Assembly (NCBI GenBank): GCA_947846985.1
Contig: CANTUZ010000007.1
Coordinates: 28,958,355-29,022,354, forward strand
Length of the DNA stretch: 64,000 nucleotides
Direction: 5' to 3'
Origin: Fratercula arctica
Taxonomy: Eukaryota; Chordata; Aves; Charadriiformes; Alcidae
Shown here: positions 47,681-60,435 of the stretch, piece after piece
Position numbering within the stretch: position 1 is the stretch's first letter
How the letters are laid out: each line of letters opens with the position of its first letter
Position numbers and translations under genes: made by a program
Notes under the pieces: model-generated
Databases searched by the model: none
What the model was told of the DNA's origin: nothing
The model's input: the letters and a program-made list of their open reading frames with translations, nothing else

Positions 47681-48191
47681 CATCCTGATTTCAGCTGGGG
47701 TAGAGTTAATTTTCTTTCTAGTGGCTGCTATGTTTCAAATTTGGTATGAAAGGCATGTCAATAATGCATATTGTTTTAGTTGTTGCTAGGTGATATTTAT
47801 AGTATTCAAGGACTGTTTCAGCTTCCCATAGAAGCTGAGAAGGAGGACAGACAGAACAATGGAATGGCCAAAGGAATATTCCATACCATTGACAGAATGC
47901 TCAGTAGATAAATGGGGGTTGGCCAGGAAGGGGGAATTCGCTGTCACTGCTCAGGACGGTGCCAATTCACCAGGTGGTGAGAGTGACTTGTGTCATTATT
48001 ACTATTACTGCAGTTTTTCTTTTCTGATACTGTTCTATTAAACTGTCTTTAACTCAACTAATGATTTTTTTCCATTTCCTTTCCCCTCCTTTTCTCCCTC
48101 TTCTCCCTACCCTTCCTGGGGGGAGGTAAGGGGGAGAACAGTCTGAGCAGCTGCGTGGTCCTACTGGCCAGCTGGGGTTAAACACACGTGT
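47681..48191 (+). mobile_element. Solo LTR of an avian endogenous retrovirus
   Basis: The start (ATTTCAGCTGGGGTAGAGTT, then AATTTTCTTTCTAGTGGCTG), the middle (GGCCAAAGGAATATTCCATA then CCATTGACAGAATGCTCAGT), the poly(A) region (TATTAAACTGTCTTTAACTC) and the end (GCTGCGTGGTC, then GCTGGGGTTAAAC) follow, in order, an LTR I remember as abundant in many bird genomes. The length of about 511 bp fits. A degraded TATA-like box is at 47905-47914 and an ATTAAA poly(A) signal at 48037-48042. The first bases are CA where TG is expected, and several segments differ, so it is old. No internal viral sequence lies on either side, so it is a solo LTR left by recombination. I could not identify a clean target-site duplication. 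Confidence 0.85.
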
Positions 48192-50879
48192 TCCCCTACT
48201 TTGGTATCAATCAGGATAATTTGGTATGTTTTTGTATAACCAGGCATGGATGGCCCATATAATTTTAGCCATGACATTTATAGTTAGTGAAAAATAACAA
48301 TGCAAAAAGTTTTAAGTTTGCCAATTCATGAATGAATCTCAAATGGTTAATGGGACACAAAAAAAAGTGAGGGCTTGTGCCAAGAGGGCAAGAAGAATGA
48401 GTTATCATAATAGATGAGATGTACCCCTGCACTGGCTCGTGTTATTAGTAATGGTTAGAGTCTCAGAGGGAGTGTTCAACATTTGATGTGTATACACTTG
48501 TGTTTTCTTGCTTAGTGTTACTACAGTCAAGTAGTTTTTATTATTTCAATTCTGAAGTAAGTATATATATATATAAAACTAATAAGTATCGTATTTAGAC
48601 AGTAGGAGAAAAATGACAATGTACCTTAGTTGTGCTTTGGAAAGAGCCACTAATTTTCTCTATTCCATTACGTTTAAGTCAGAGGTGTTGTTTTTTCCTG
48701 TGACTGTTGAGCTGTATTTAATGCAGTTGTACCTGAAGATTAAAGTCTTGCACTGAATTTGAATATTGGCTTACGTTGCCTTTTCTTTCAAGTGCATTAA
48801 ACACTGTGAGCTTGAATTGTAGCCCAGATTTTGCTGGTACTTAATGAGGCTGACGGATTCTGGAGAAAAGTCTTCTATCAGTCTTTAAAAAGTAAGACTA
48901 GTAGTAGTTGGAATGCAGATGAAAATCTATTTTCTAACTAGACTTTAAACACTGTATTTAATCAGGATGTGCCTATACCTTAAGATACATTAGGAATTTA
49001 TTTGACTATATGATTTGTGTTCAAAATTCTTTTCTCTTGCAACAGTGAAGACATTGCAAAGAATGTAGTGTAAGCCCAATACAGTGTAATACAGACTGTA
49101 ATTCATCTGTTACCCAGCCTTGCACTGACATAAACTAAGTCATTTGAAAATTGCTTAAGATAGAATTCCTTCTGAAGATCTCACCAATTAAAACAATAAT
49201 GACCCCCAGATATCCGCCAATACTGACAAAGTCAGTTACACAATGGTTCAAAGTATTTATGTGTAAAACAAAATACAATAGACATTTCAATCTTAATTGA
49301 GATGCTTTAGAAGGTTATTTTTAAAAGTGGACCACTTTTTATGGAAAATCAAATGTGAATTTACAGCAAATTATTATGTGTAAATATGTTCATTTCAAGA
49401 GGTCCATATGATTTCCTATCACGGGGTAAGAACTTGCTGAGATAAAATGATATGCTCATGTATCTGATATGGGCATTTCCATATATTTAATTGGAAAACG
49501 AGAACTTTTAAGCTGATAGACCTCTACTTGTTGTAGAATTGTGATAGATGCTCAAGCTCATAAAGTACAAAATTGCTTCTTACTTTAGGCCTATAGCATC
49601 TATACCCTGCTATCTGGGAGTAGGTCCTTGTGTGAAGTTCATCAAGCATTCAGGTGTCAACTCTGGCAACAGAAAAGAAATACCACTTCAATTGCATATA
49701 TTGTCGGCTCAGACATCCTTTTCAAAAGCTGAAGTCCAGTCTGAATACAGATGTATCAGTGCTGTGTCCCGTTCTCACAAACTAGTGTGCAAGAGATTTG
49801 CTTTTGTCCCTGTGTAAACTCTGTCAAATGTGCGTGTTTTGAAAACTCCTAAATTACTGTAAAATTGAATTTCACCTTTTGCTTAGCTGTAGTCAATTGA
49901 TTTACATAGGTTTCAAAATGCAGATAATCAGTTTTCAGGGCTCTGAGAATGCTTCTAATGCATTGATTGTCAGTAAACCTGATTCATTTACAGTGTTTGC
50001 ATTAAATATGTCTCTATTACTGTAATATTCTAAATTATTTTAAAATAATGATCACTTATATTTTCTCTTAACAGAGTTCCAGTGGAATGAGGATATAAAA
50101 TTCTCTACAGAAATAAGATTTTTCTTTTTCTCTCTGCCTTCAACCTGCTTTTCAGAAGGTTTTAGAAATCTGTCCAATGTGTTTGTAAGGACATAGGCAT
50201 TCAGTTTTACCCAGCTTTCTGGAGAGCAACCAGTGCAGATTTTTATCTTTTGATTGCTTCAAATACTTTTGTGTCTCTCTCTTTGGGAGAAAAAAAAGTG
50301 ATCTACTGTTTAGTCAAACCTGTTTTATAAAAGTTTTCTGTTTAATATCATCCTGGTATTCCTGAAACACTTTCGTTTCTCTAAAAGCGAATTCCTCCAC
50401 CTTGGATTTTCCATCTTTCAAATGCTGCGTTCGGAAACTACTACGTATCTTCTTACTTGTTTGAGTTGCAGGTGTCCGACCTTGCTCACTTCTCTTGTCC
50501 TTGAATATAATCATTATTGGTTCTTTGAACTCTCTCCGATGAGTTTAATTGCTGGCATTGAAGCAGAGCACAAGCCAAAAACTTACTCTGTAAAACTTGA
50601 CAAACAAGTTATGCCGATTATGACTTCTGATGGATACTATGGACATTGTAATTTGGTAGTGCAGTCACTGTATTTTTGTCTAGCCTCTCTTCCAAACCAG
50701 CCAGCCTGAATATTCTGAACTGCCCAAGGACTCATTTTATCCTACAAATGTTTATGCAAATGTGTTCTGTACAAGTTAACATATTACATAAACTGAGTTT
50801 TATTCTCAAGCTTAGCATTTCATTTTGTCAGTCTGTCATTAAAAATAGCCAGCTGCAAATTAGCAGTGCTAGCTGACTC
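48192..50879. other. Non-coding DNA, nothing recognised
   Basis: AT-rich, with a short (TA)n run near 48562-48575. Frames at 49548-49817 and 50422-50709 are unrecognised. Confidence 0.5.
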
Positions 50880-51320
50880 TCTTTAATCAATTTCCTTAGC
50901 GATTGTGAGGTTCAGAATTACTTTCAGAAGCATTGAATAACACCGGTGTTACATTTATATGGCATCTCAGGACAAAGGAGTTAATCATGACACAGAATCT
51001 AAACTGTGGATTGACAGAAATAAATCAGATGAGGGAGAAGAATTCCCACCAATATTATTTCACAAACGGTGGCATCTAATTGCCTTCCGTGTGTTCACCA
51101 GGACTGCTCTGAATCTTGTTTCTGAATGATTGATTGCTCAGCTCAGCTGTTAAACTGGATTTGCAGTTTATCGAAGGCTGTTGTGAAGTGAGTAAGCCTT
51201 GAAAATGAGTTGAATGGCATCATACATTACTGTTGGCTGCAGTGTTGGTTAATGCTGCACATCTAGCCCTCTGACATTATCACAGACATTATAATCTTCT
51301 ATTACTGCAGGGGAATGGCC
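50880..51320. other. Candidate conserved non-coding element
   Basis: About 440 bp without simple repeats, of even base mixture, with TTAATC, TGATTGATTG and TGACA-type transcription-factor words and no long frame. The texture resembles conserved developmental enhancers. This is an impression from reading, not a measured conservation. Confidence 0.25.
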
Positions 51321-54300
51321 TGCTATCAGTAATGTGTTCAGTCCTTGAAAGATTCAATATCAAAAGCCATTTACTTCTGTAGGGTTGCAAGTTTGTTCTA
51401 TGGATTCCTATTGCCTTATAAAGGCATGTACGAGTTGTTTGGTCACTGTGTTCAGCTGGACCATCCTGACTAGCTACTAATATATATACGTGTAGCATTT
51501 AGGTTTGACATTCTCAATGCTGCTGGTCCAATATGTAGCCTGTGTCTGCTTATATAGAATGACTTGCTGTATCATTTGCTTTTTCCTCTCTGCCTCTGCA
51601 GCAGGGATAGACCTATCCCACCGTTATCCAAAGGTCTCCAAGGGCAGGCAGTAAGCTCCAGCCTGCAAAGCACATCCCTGGTCCTCAGTTGTACAGTTGT
51701 GACAAAAAGTACTGGACAGTACAATGGAACCACGGAGACAAACCAGAGTGATAGAAAAGCTTGAAAAGTTTGAGGTTTGGTTCAGAGCATACCACTATTC
51801 AAAGACTCAGCAAGGGACAAAATTTTACTGATTTTTTCTTGATCATTCAAGCTGGCTGAAAAATTAACTGTACAATATGGTAATTGCTTTTCAGGCTAGG
51901 ATTAACTTGATGAAAAGTAATGCTATTTTTCAAAAGGCTTGGGTTAGGTATTTCCTAAGTATGAATATTTTATATAAGTTAAATATCAACTGAACACAGC
52001 CCCTAAAACAGATTTGAACTGACATATACAATGTATTTGAGTCCAGCTCAATGGTAGGACTAATAAGGAATACTTGTCACCATGTCTTGTTTTTATTTAG
52101 AGAGAAAAAATAGAAAAAAAATTGATATATGTGTATAATGCACAAGTACATATTTATGAAGAGACAGTGTTGTTTTACAGTAGAAGTCAAATGTTGCCCA
52201 ATCTCTCATGAATTTGCTCTGTCCAACATTTACCTGTGTTCTTATGGCTATTTCTAGTGCTTGCTGTAGGCTATTCTGAAATCTCCTACTATGGATAAAG
52301 TATTATTCAACATCATTTTAGGTCACTTTAACAGAAGAGCAGCACAATGACATAGTGTGGACTATATGCACTGGGAGCTTGTCCAGCAACAAAACCAAAA
52401 TATTAATTGGGAAGCAGAAATGCAGATGGGGAATACTGTGGGCACTCATTCATTCTGTAGATCAAATGGGAGGTTTTGATTTCAAGAAGAATTTTTTTTT
52501 TTTCTTGAATACCTCAGAATTCTGCTTACTTTAGTTTGATACCATCTTGTTAAAATATTTTCTGCATGATTCTACATTAAAATTTAAATGACTTTTCTTC
52601 CCATAGTCATTGCTTATGGGCATAATTTGAAGAAGCTGATTAATTTCACCATCTTTTGTACGTACATCAATAATGGACACTGGGAAGATTAATGTTGTTA
52701 AAAGAAAAGATTATATAACAGTAATAAATCTTTTGTGGGAGTCATGTGTCTTCTTCAGTTACCAGTAGAGAAATGATCAAATTAAATCTGGTGCATAATA
52801 AAGGTTGTCTTCTGTTCTTGGGGCATAACCCAGAGATGGTGGGAGAGGCCGTCTTTTTGCTGATATTGGGTGGCCCCAGTTCTGGGGCAGAGCTCTTGGC
52901 ATTCCCTCCTCGACATCACCTTCAGGACATTGTCTTGAAGAATTCACACAGGACTTTTAAAGGCTCTGTAGAAGTGAAATAACTTTCATTTTTCCATTGG
53001 CTTTTTTTATCACCAAAACCACATAAAATTAATTTTTTTTTAAAAAAAAGCCTCTCTAAAGTAATGTTTTGAGGAACGTATCCCTTTCCTATTCCTTTAT
53101 CATAATTGACAGGCCGTAGAAACTCATCTCCCAAATGTTTCATGAAAAATGTTTTGCCAGGACGGCTGAGCAGGCTACACTGAAACGAAGTCCCAGCTGA
53201 CATGTGAATAATCTCCACCCTGAACAATTTGGAGCCATAGTGAAAGCGTCATCTGATAACAGATGGGTGAGTCCATGCCACAGCATCTGAGGGAGTTGCA
53301 AGAAATGCCATGTGGCTGGGTTTTATTTATTATTTTTTTTCCAAAGCCTCTGTTTTGCTTCCTTGCTACAGAAACCTATTCCCCTAGCTTTCAAAGTGAG
53401 AAAGAAATTTTATTGTCTCCTTAATCTCAGCGTCCTTTTCCACCAGTAGTACCTAGAGAGCAAGGGGACAAGATCTATGCTGAGACACAGCAAAGCAGTT
53501 TTCCTTCACTCAAGAGGTTTTATTTGCAAAGTAAAACATCCATCATAAAGGTCATTTTTACTCCAGCGGTTCTGGCTCCTTCCTTCTAAGCAGGTAGCAA
53601 TGTCAGCTAAACCCAGCTGCACAGAGCAATTCAGATCCTCCTTGTGAGGTCCTACACTCATATTACTCTTTCAGGAGTTGCAGTGAAGATTGTTCTTTGG
53701 CCATAGATTTCCATATGAAAAAAAATACGGACTCTGTGGACTGTGAAACTTGATTCTTATCCTTCAGTTTCTCCTTTGCAACATCCCTGTGGGCTCTCTT
53801 TAGGGGTTATCCTGACAAACACTTAAAAGAGATGACAAAAAAAAAAAAGGCAAAAAAGATATAAGAAGTCAAAACAAAGATACTCATGAGAGAATTGTCT
53901 CTGGAGTGAGGACTCCCCATGGCATATCCCAGATTCTAAACCAGCCTTCCTAAAATTAACACAAAGGGAGATGGTTTTATTCCAAACTGAAACACCAGAA
54001 AAAGCCTTAGAAATTTGAATTACGGAATTCTAACTCTTCTTGAGTTGACACACGAGTGGGATTAAACCAACATGTCAATTTATGAGCTAGAAGGTCATAA
54101 ATGGAAGGGGAACCAGGGAAGTGATAGGCCACTGACAAGAAAAGGTCACTTAGACTAAAGTTGGACGTTTCAGGCTAATTCCCAAGAGTATGGCCTTAAT
54201 TGTTTCTCATACTTCCCTATGAGCAACTCCAAGATCGCTGTGAGGGTGCTCAAAATTTGGTGTAAGTAAAATCTATGGCAGGTTTCTTTAGCAGAGGGAT

Positions 54301-57300
54301 TTTTGCGGGGAGGAGTGATGGGCTGGTGGTGTTTCCCTATTCTTGGGCTCATTGTCTATTCAGAGTCTTCCAAGGAGCTGCTACATGACATTGGCATTGT
54401 GCGCTGCGGTCAGGTCATGCTTAGCAGTGTGGGTGGGGGCAATGCCAGGGCTGTCTGGAAATGGTCGAGTGTTTCCTCTGAGTCTGGGTTTCCCAGGCCT
54501 GGACATCTGCTTCTCCTGAGAGACCTCTCAGAAGTGAGGAAACCGAAAGTGTCACACGTACCTCCTTGGATACTTTTTTCAGTTAGATCTTTTTCACGAA
54601 GTGCATATTCTTTTACTTTAGAATCTAAACAGGTCTGTTAACAACAGGTGGATTGTTTCTGTGCTCAGACATGGCCGCACTGGAGTGCACTGCTGGATGC
54701 AGACAATTGTGAATTGTAGATTCCCAGTTAAATACTGCAGATACTTTTCTTTCTGCGAGAACAAAGTTTTTCTTTCTAAGTGCAGTTTGCCAGCAAGTGT
54801 GAGATTAACTGTTCGAAGCTTCCATTGGACTTTGCAACAAGATTAAGTTGGTTCAAATGCATTATCTAACGTCACTTAAATCATGTTAATGCTGTTTTAA
54901 GGAAGAGCTTTAAAGCTTTTTGCAAATGGAATTTGGTTGAATTTGTGCAGCTTTATAATTTATTGAACACTTTTATCCCCGTTCATATTTTTCTCCTTAT
55001 GTTGTGTAACAAAAATACTGCTGAAATAATTAGTGAATATCCATCATCTGAAAGCTTTGTGGATCTCTGGTGCCACTAGAAGCTATCTTGTAACAGGACT
55101 GAAATGTCATTACAGAATTCCTTTTTCAATGATTCACAAAATTGGCGGTGCCTTTGTTTCATCCTTACTGTGCTGTGGTGTTGTAAGCTGCAGCTCCTCA
55201 CACTTTCAACCTGAAAAAGTACTATAACATTTTAGTGTGAAGCATTAGGCAATTGTAACCTTAATTATTGGGAATCTCAAGCTGCATAGCTTTAATCTTG
55301 AAATATAAATGAAATAGAAGCATTAATATTTATTTATTGGTATTATTCATAAAGTGCAACACAGATTTATGTGTCCAGGGATTTCTTTCCATTTTTAATA
55401 TATACTTTTAAAACAGGACAGAATTAATAATTAAAAAATTGCTCACACATCTAAATTACACCAGATAATATAAAGATGCACAGTATAGTAGCTCATGAGA
55501 GAATACAGTTCGAGAAAATTGTCAACATAAATTTGTCTGATAAGGTCAAAGTAATGTTACCGACAGTAGAATAAGGAAGAGAAAATATTTTACTGCTTCC
55601 AGGCATCTTCATGTTAAGTCAAGTAAAGAATAAAAGAAGGACTCAAGATATATAAGGAAAAAATTTCACTCAAAGGGAAAACATAGAAAACGTTTTTGTA
55701 TTGTTAGTACCCTTGTAAAGCTCTGGGTAAATGAAGTGCTATAGCATGTGTAGGTTGGTTTTCATATGAGACGAGACTGAATTAGGCAGTAGATTTAGTT
55801 ATGCCTGGATCAGGTAAATGCATCTTTTGCAACACAAAATCACAATCAGAGTAACGGCTTAAGTCCTTACAGTCAATCTGATGATTTAAATTCACTTTCA
55901 TATTTGCTTTGAATTTCATTCACCGTGGACAAATCTTAATACTGTGAACACAAATTGAAGGTGTGGGTCTTTTCCCTTAGCATTCTCAGTAAGAACACAA
56001 TTTGGAAACTACCCTTGTGCTTTTTGATGTTGTGTAAATGCAGATCAGATGTAATCTTTGCTTGCCTCTTGTGACTTATATATGAAGAGTTTTTAAAAAC
56101 TAGATAAAGATCTAAATATAGACATATGCATCTGTAAAAGAATTTACATGGCAGATATGAATATTCACAAGCTTGTTCCTAATTTCTGGACTGCTTGCTC
56201 TGTTTATATGTATTATACTCTACATGCTTCAGAGCTTAAATGTTTTTCTTCTAGAAATGTAAGCTGACATTTTTAGGCACATTCTGCAGAGCACTAATTG
56301 TGTTCTCATTGACATTAATAGAAGTGGTTAGCTCAGTATGGAGCTCTGCTGCTGCTGCTTGTCTGTTTGAGCAGGATCAGGATTTAATTTCTTAGATCTT
56401 TACAAAGGATGTTATGTCAGATTAACCTCAGTCTGTTCACCTAAAAGTACCCTGCATACACAGTCCTTTTGTTTTTCTTTAAGCAAATTATCTGTCATGC
56501 TAGGTTGCAGAAAGATGGGAGAAGAATAATTCTGTCTTGCAGTCAGATTTCGTGCTTCAGTGTACCTGTGGCTTGAGGACCCTCCAACGTGCCTTTTCTC
56601 AAGAGAGTTTATGAAAATATTTTGGGGGAGAATGAGCTTTTATGGACAGTGTCTTGGTGATTAGGGAGAGTCAGGTGCTGGGGAGTCACTGGGAGCGGAG
56701 CAGAGCAAGCCAAGGATAGCAGGGAGCATGAAAATAAAGCAACTCCTAAACAAACGGAAGGGGGCCATTAAAGGAGAAGGCAGCCCAGACGTTAGGAGCA
56801 GAGAGGGAAATGTTCCCTCGGAGCAAATTCCCCCAGAAGAATAGAAAACCAAAGGATAGAAATAAACCTTCCTCTTGTTTCTCTGATGATGTTTTGATTG
56901 ATGATTCTTAAGAATTTAATATGACACAAGAAAACAGAAAATGACAAAGCTTACTTTTACTTTGTGGAAAATCTGTTTTCAGTGTTGGTGGATAATGTTT
57001 TTTTTAAGATTCATATTTCTTAATAAAATCTGTACAGAAATGAATTTTAATCAGCATTTTAATTGCATTATTCAGTCTTGTTCAGGTAACTGAACTAAGG
57101 ACAATTATGTTGCTGGTAAGAAATGTTTTTGGTCCTCTAATACTATTTCCAATGTCTAAATGTTAAATGTACCATTTAACACCTAAATTATCTGTCCTCT
57201 TTTGCTAGGAGCACATAGTAGTTGGGGTAACTCCAAAGGCTTTGTGGATGCTCTACAATGTGATTCAGTGAACTACTGTCAAATGCTTTCAAGAATGTAT

Positions 57301-57372
57301 CTGTAACTACCACCAGCTGACTGGTTTAAATTCAGTTTGCCAATCATACAGACCTAGGGTTTTTTTAAAGTT
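51321..57372. other. Non-coding DNA, no supported gene
   Basis: A good 3' splice-site shape is present at 51600 (CTTTTTCCTCTCTGCCTCTG then CAG), opening a plus-strand frame to 51764, but no good partner donor was found. A GC-richer frame at 54303-54641 and a minus-strand frame at 56661-56852 are unrecognised. Confidence 0.45.
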
Positions 57373-57398
57373 AAAAAAAAAAAAAAAACAAAAAAAAA
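57373..57398 (+). repeat. Poly(A) tract
   Basis: Sixteen A, one C, nine A. No poly(A) signal was found in the preceding bases, so there is no support for a retrocopy. Confidence 0.85.
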
Positions 57399-57984
57399 CC
57401 AAAGAAGTGAGGGAAATCATAGGGGAATATCGTTTATCTCCCCGTTGGTAATAATGATAAAACTTAATGGGTAGAAACATGAAATTTCACTCAGGGATGA
57501 GCTGTCTTGTGAACATATTGCTGTCCCATTTCTGATAGTTTCCATGCTGTATGAACTCTTTGTTTCTGGTGTTGCTGCTATCGTTGCAAAAGGCAGCGCC
57601 AGGAACTACTTGAAAATAGTCAAGCATAACTACCTTTTCTTTTTACCACAGTGCTTTCGCTTTAAAATGAGAAATTTCTTCAGATCTCTATTAAGTTTCT
57701 CGTACTATGTCTGTTAGAGATCCTGCCTAGTAACACTTCCAGGTTGCTAATCTGAGCAAGATTTTCCTCCCACTGAAACACACTGAGGAATTTCTGTATC
57801 CCTTCTGTGTCTGTCTGAATAGGTGTTTAGATTACTTGTGTCAAAGGTGCTGTATTCTGTTTGTTCTGTTGTTGTTATAATTTCAGTTGTGGTGAATTAA
57901 CAATTTTCTTTGTTTAATTTCAGCCCAAGAGCTCTGTTTTATTTCCTAAAATGCTTGTAGTATCTGGTCATGTACTAAGTTTTG
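57399..57984. other. AT-rich non-coding DNA, nothing recognised
   Basis: No repeat or coding signal. Polypyrimidine-AG motifs near 57883 and 57923 have no partner donor. Confidence 0.5.
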
Positions 57985-58004
57985 CCCCCCCACCCCCAAC
58001 CCCC
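57985..58004 (-). other. G-quadruplex motif on the minus strand
   Basis: C-runs of 7, 5 and 5 bases are separated by A and AA. The 7-base run can supply two G-triplets on the minus strand, giving four runs with one- and two-base loops. Confidence 0.7.
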
Positions 58005-60417
58005 GATCAGATGTCCCACATAACCTTAGATATGTAAGAAACCAGAACATTTTTTCACTTTTCAAAAGTGGATTGCAATGTGAAGAAATAATACCTTCAA
58101 AGGGCACTGAACCTGTACAAAAGCCTTTTTTTTTTCTTTTAAGGGTGCTTGGAGTGGCATATAGCTTTCATGTGTTATAGAAATTTATTCAAAAGTCTAC
58201 AGAAGAATAATTACAAGAATGTCTCCATTTATAATTATTTGATATAACGTATAAATGAGGGATTTTTTCCCTCCCCTTCCTCCAGTATGTGTAACCACTG
58301 TGATGACTGGTCTTGGTTCCTGAGAAATAAGCTTATCCTGCTCTTCTTTTGGCATATTTTTCAGCAAATGCAGCCTTTCCTGAGGCATGAGTTGCAGGCT
58401 GTAAGGATACTTTTTTCTTCAGGTTTCTCCCACCGTAGAGATTGCTTTTCTTATTCTTACAGTACATTAGATATTTTTCACTTTCAAAATCCATTCATAT
58501 TTCATTTTTCATTATTTTTGTCTGTATTTCCTCCTGGTTCATATATACTTTATGCATATTTCAGAGTGTTTTTCATATGATATGTGAAAATACCTCTACT
58601 TATTTCCTGCATCTAACTTGGCAGTATGACATATTGATTGTTGTTTTGGGTGCTTTCAGTCCCTGTTACAGGGACTTATGTACAGGCAAACTGAAGTTAA
58701 TTTTATGAGTACGATTTATGAAAGAGCATATCTGTTGGGTTACTGTAATTGATTGTTAAGAGATTGGACAGATTTTTCTTTTACTGGGGATAATTAAATT
58801 CAATTCTGTGCCTGACATTGTATGTCAACTACAAGTTGTAGGGTATGTTCAAGATCCGTTGACTGCAGCCTACTGTGTGTATTGCTACATGGCGATTCCG
58901 TCTGGAAGATGGCAATTCTTCCATTCACTCTCAAATATCAGTGTCTTTTGCAGCCAAAACAATAACAGTGTTATTGAAAATGTTCTTTTTGAAACTTAAA
59001 ATTCTACAATAAAATAGTGGTCTCAAAAAATTAAACCATGAAAAAAGTGTAGGATCTGGTCTTCAATATCCAAGTAGCGTTTTGTATATCTAAGCCATTT
59101 CCGACTGAGTTTAATCCTCTAGCAGTCTCTAGGCCAGGGATGGAAGCATGTGGAAGGATCCCAAGGGATAATTCAGGACTCGGATGACTTGCACAAGATC
59201 ACACGTAACAGGTTTATGTACTGAGAGATATTGTTAGGTGTGCTACAAAATAAATACAAAACTGGTTACTTACTCTCACTAGCTTCTCTCTCTAGGCAGT
59301 AGCAGGGCTCCGTTCATTTAAAATATGTTCCCAGAGAGGAGTTAATGGTCTCAAACTTCTCTGATTTCAGTACTGCTCGGGTTGACCTTTTAAAAGGCCG
59401 AGGGGAGAGAACGTGTTGCTACCTGGAGTGGGCACCACTACTCTCCGCTTTTCGTCATTCGCAGGAAACCTCATTGTACAGAAAATCATAATTGAATGCA
59501 GATTAAATACTCCATGTACATCCCTATCTCTGTGTAGCAGATAGATGTGCAAGCAATATCATAAAGCTGAGTGCAGTTTTTATTTTCTCTACACTGCAGG
59601 GTTCGTACACGGCAAATCCTCTCAATTCTTGGCAAGAAACAGAGGGCCGAGACTCCTGCCTCAATGTCATTGGAGAAAGACACATGCTGGTTTGCCCTTG
59701 ACTTTAAAATTCTGCAAACTTTAGGTAAAGTTTTGAGACTCTCAATGTAAAATACAAGCAGAAGATTAACTAGTTTGGGGTTTTGATTTGGTTTGGCTCT
59801 TTTATAACCAAGAGCAGGGAGATCAGTTATTATTTCCTATAGCAGACTATGGGAGTAACTTGTAGAGATTGTTAAAAAACTAGTAATAGCTCAAGGGCTT
59901 TTAGGTAATAGAAGATTGAATGATACTTTTTTCATTTTGGATTACAGTAATTTATGTAGTGTCAGAACCTGACAGCATAGACTGTCAAACCTACTATCTC
60001 GGGTATTTATCACTTTTTATTTAAGATTTATTCTTTGAAGTTGAATCATCAGGTCTTTGTTCTCACATGACTCAGATTGTATGCTAGGATTCCAGCTATT
60101 TGTCAATGTTTTTAAACTTCTGATTGAGACATTTGTATCTTCATTTATGCTTATTTTTCCATGAACCATTTTACCTCAGTGAGATTAAATATGCTTACCT
60201 ACATTCATCAAATATGAGAAACTTTCCAGATGGTTCTCTACTAGATTAATATTATCTATAAAGACTTTAAATTTTTTTAAAACTTTAAGAATTGAGGAAA
60301 AAAGAATCCATTATTTTGTTTGTTCTCTTCAATGCTAGACAGGCACAAAAGATCCCAAATATTTTACTTTGTTACTCTATTCTTAATATGGGTCGTACAT
60401 TGACCAAATATTGTTTC
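58005..60417. other. Non-coding DNA with a CpG-containing block at 59380-59660
   Basis: The 59380-59660 part holds more CpG sites than its surroundings, and two short minus-strand frames overlap there (59367-59552 and 59486-59683) without a recognised product. The rest is AT-rich and featureless. Confidence 0.4.
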
Positions 60418-60435
60418 TTTTTTTTTTTTTTTTTT
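60418..60435 (-). repeat. Poly(T) tract, 18 T
   Basis: Uninterrupted 18 T. No minus-strand poly(A) signal lies in the neighbouring bases. Confidence 0.85.

Noticed and set aside
51601..51764. Plus-strand frame after a strong acceptor, considered as an exon
   Set aside because: No convincing 5' splice site ends it; the nearest GTAAGC follows GGCA, not AG, and the peptide is unrecognised.
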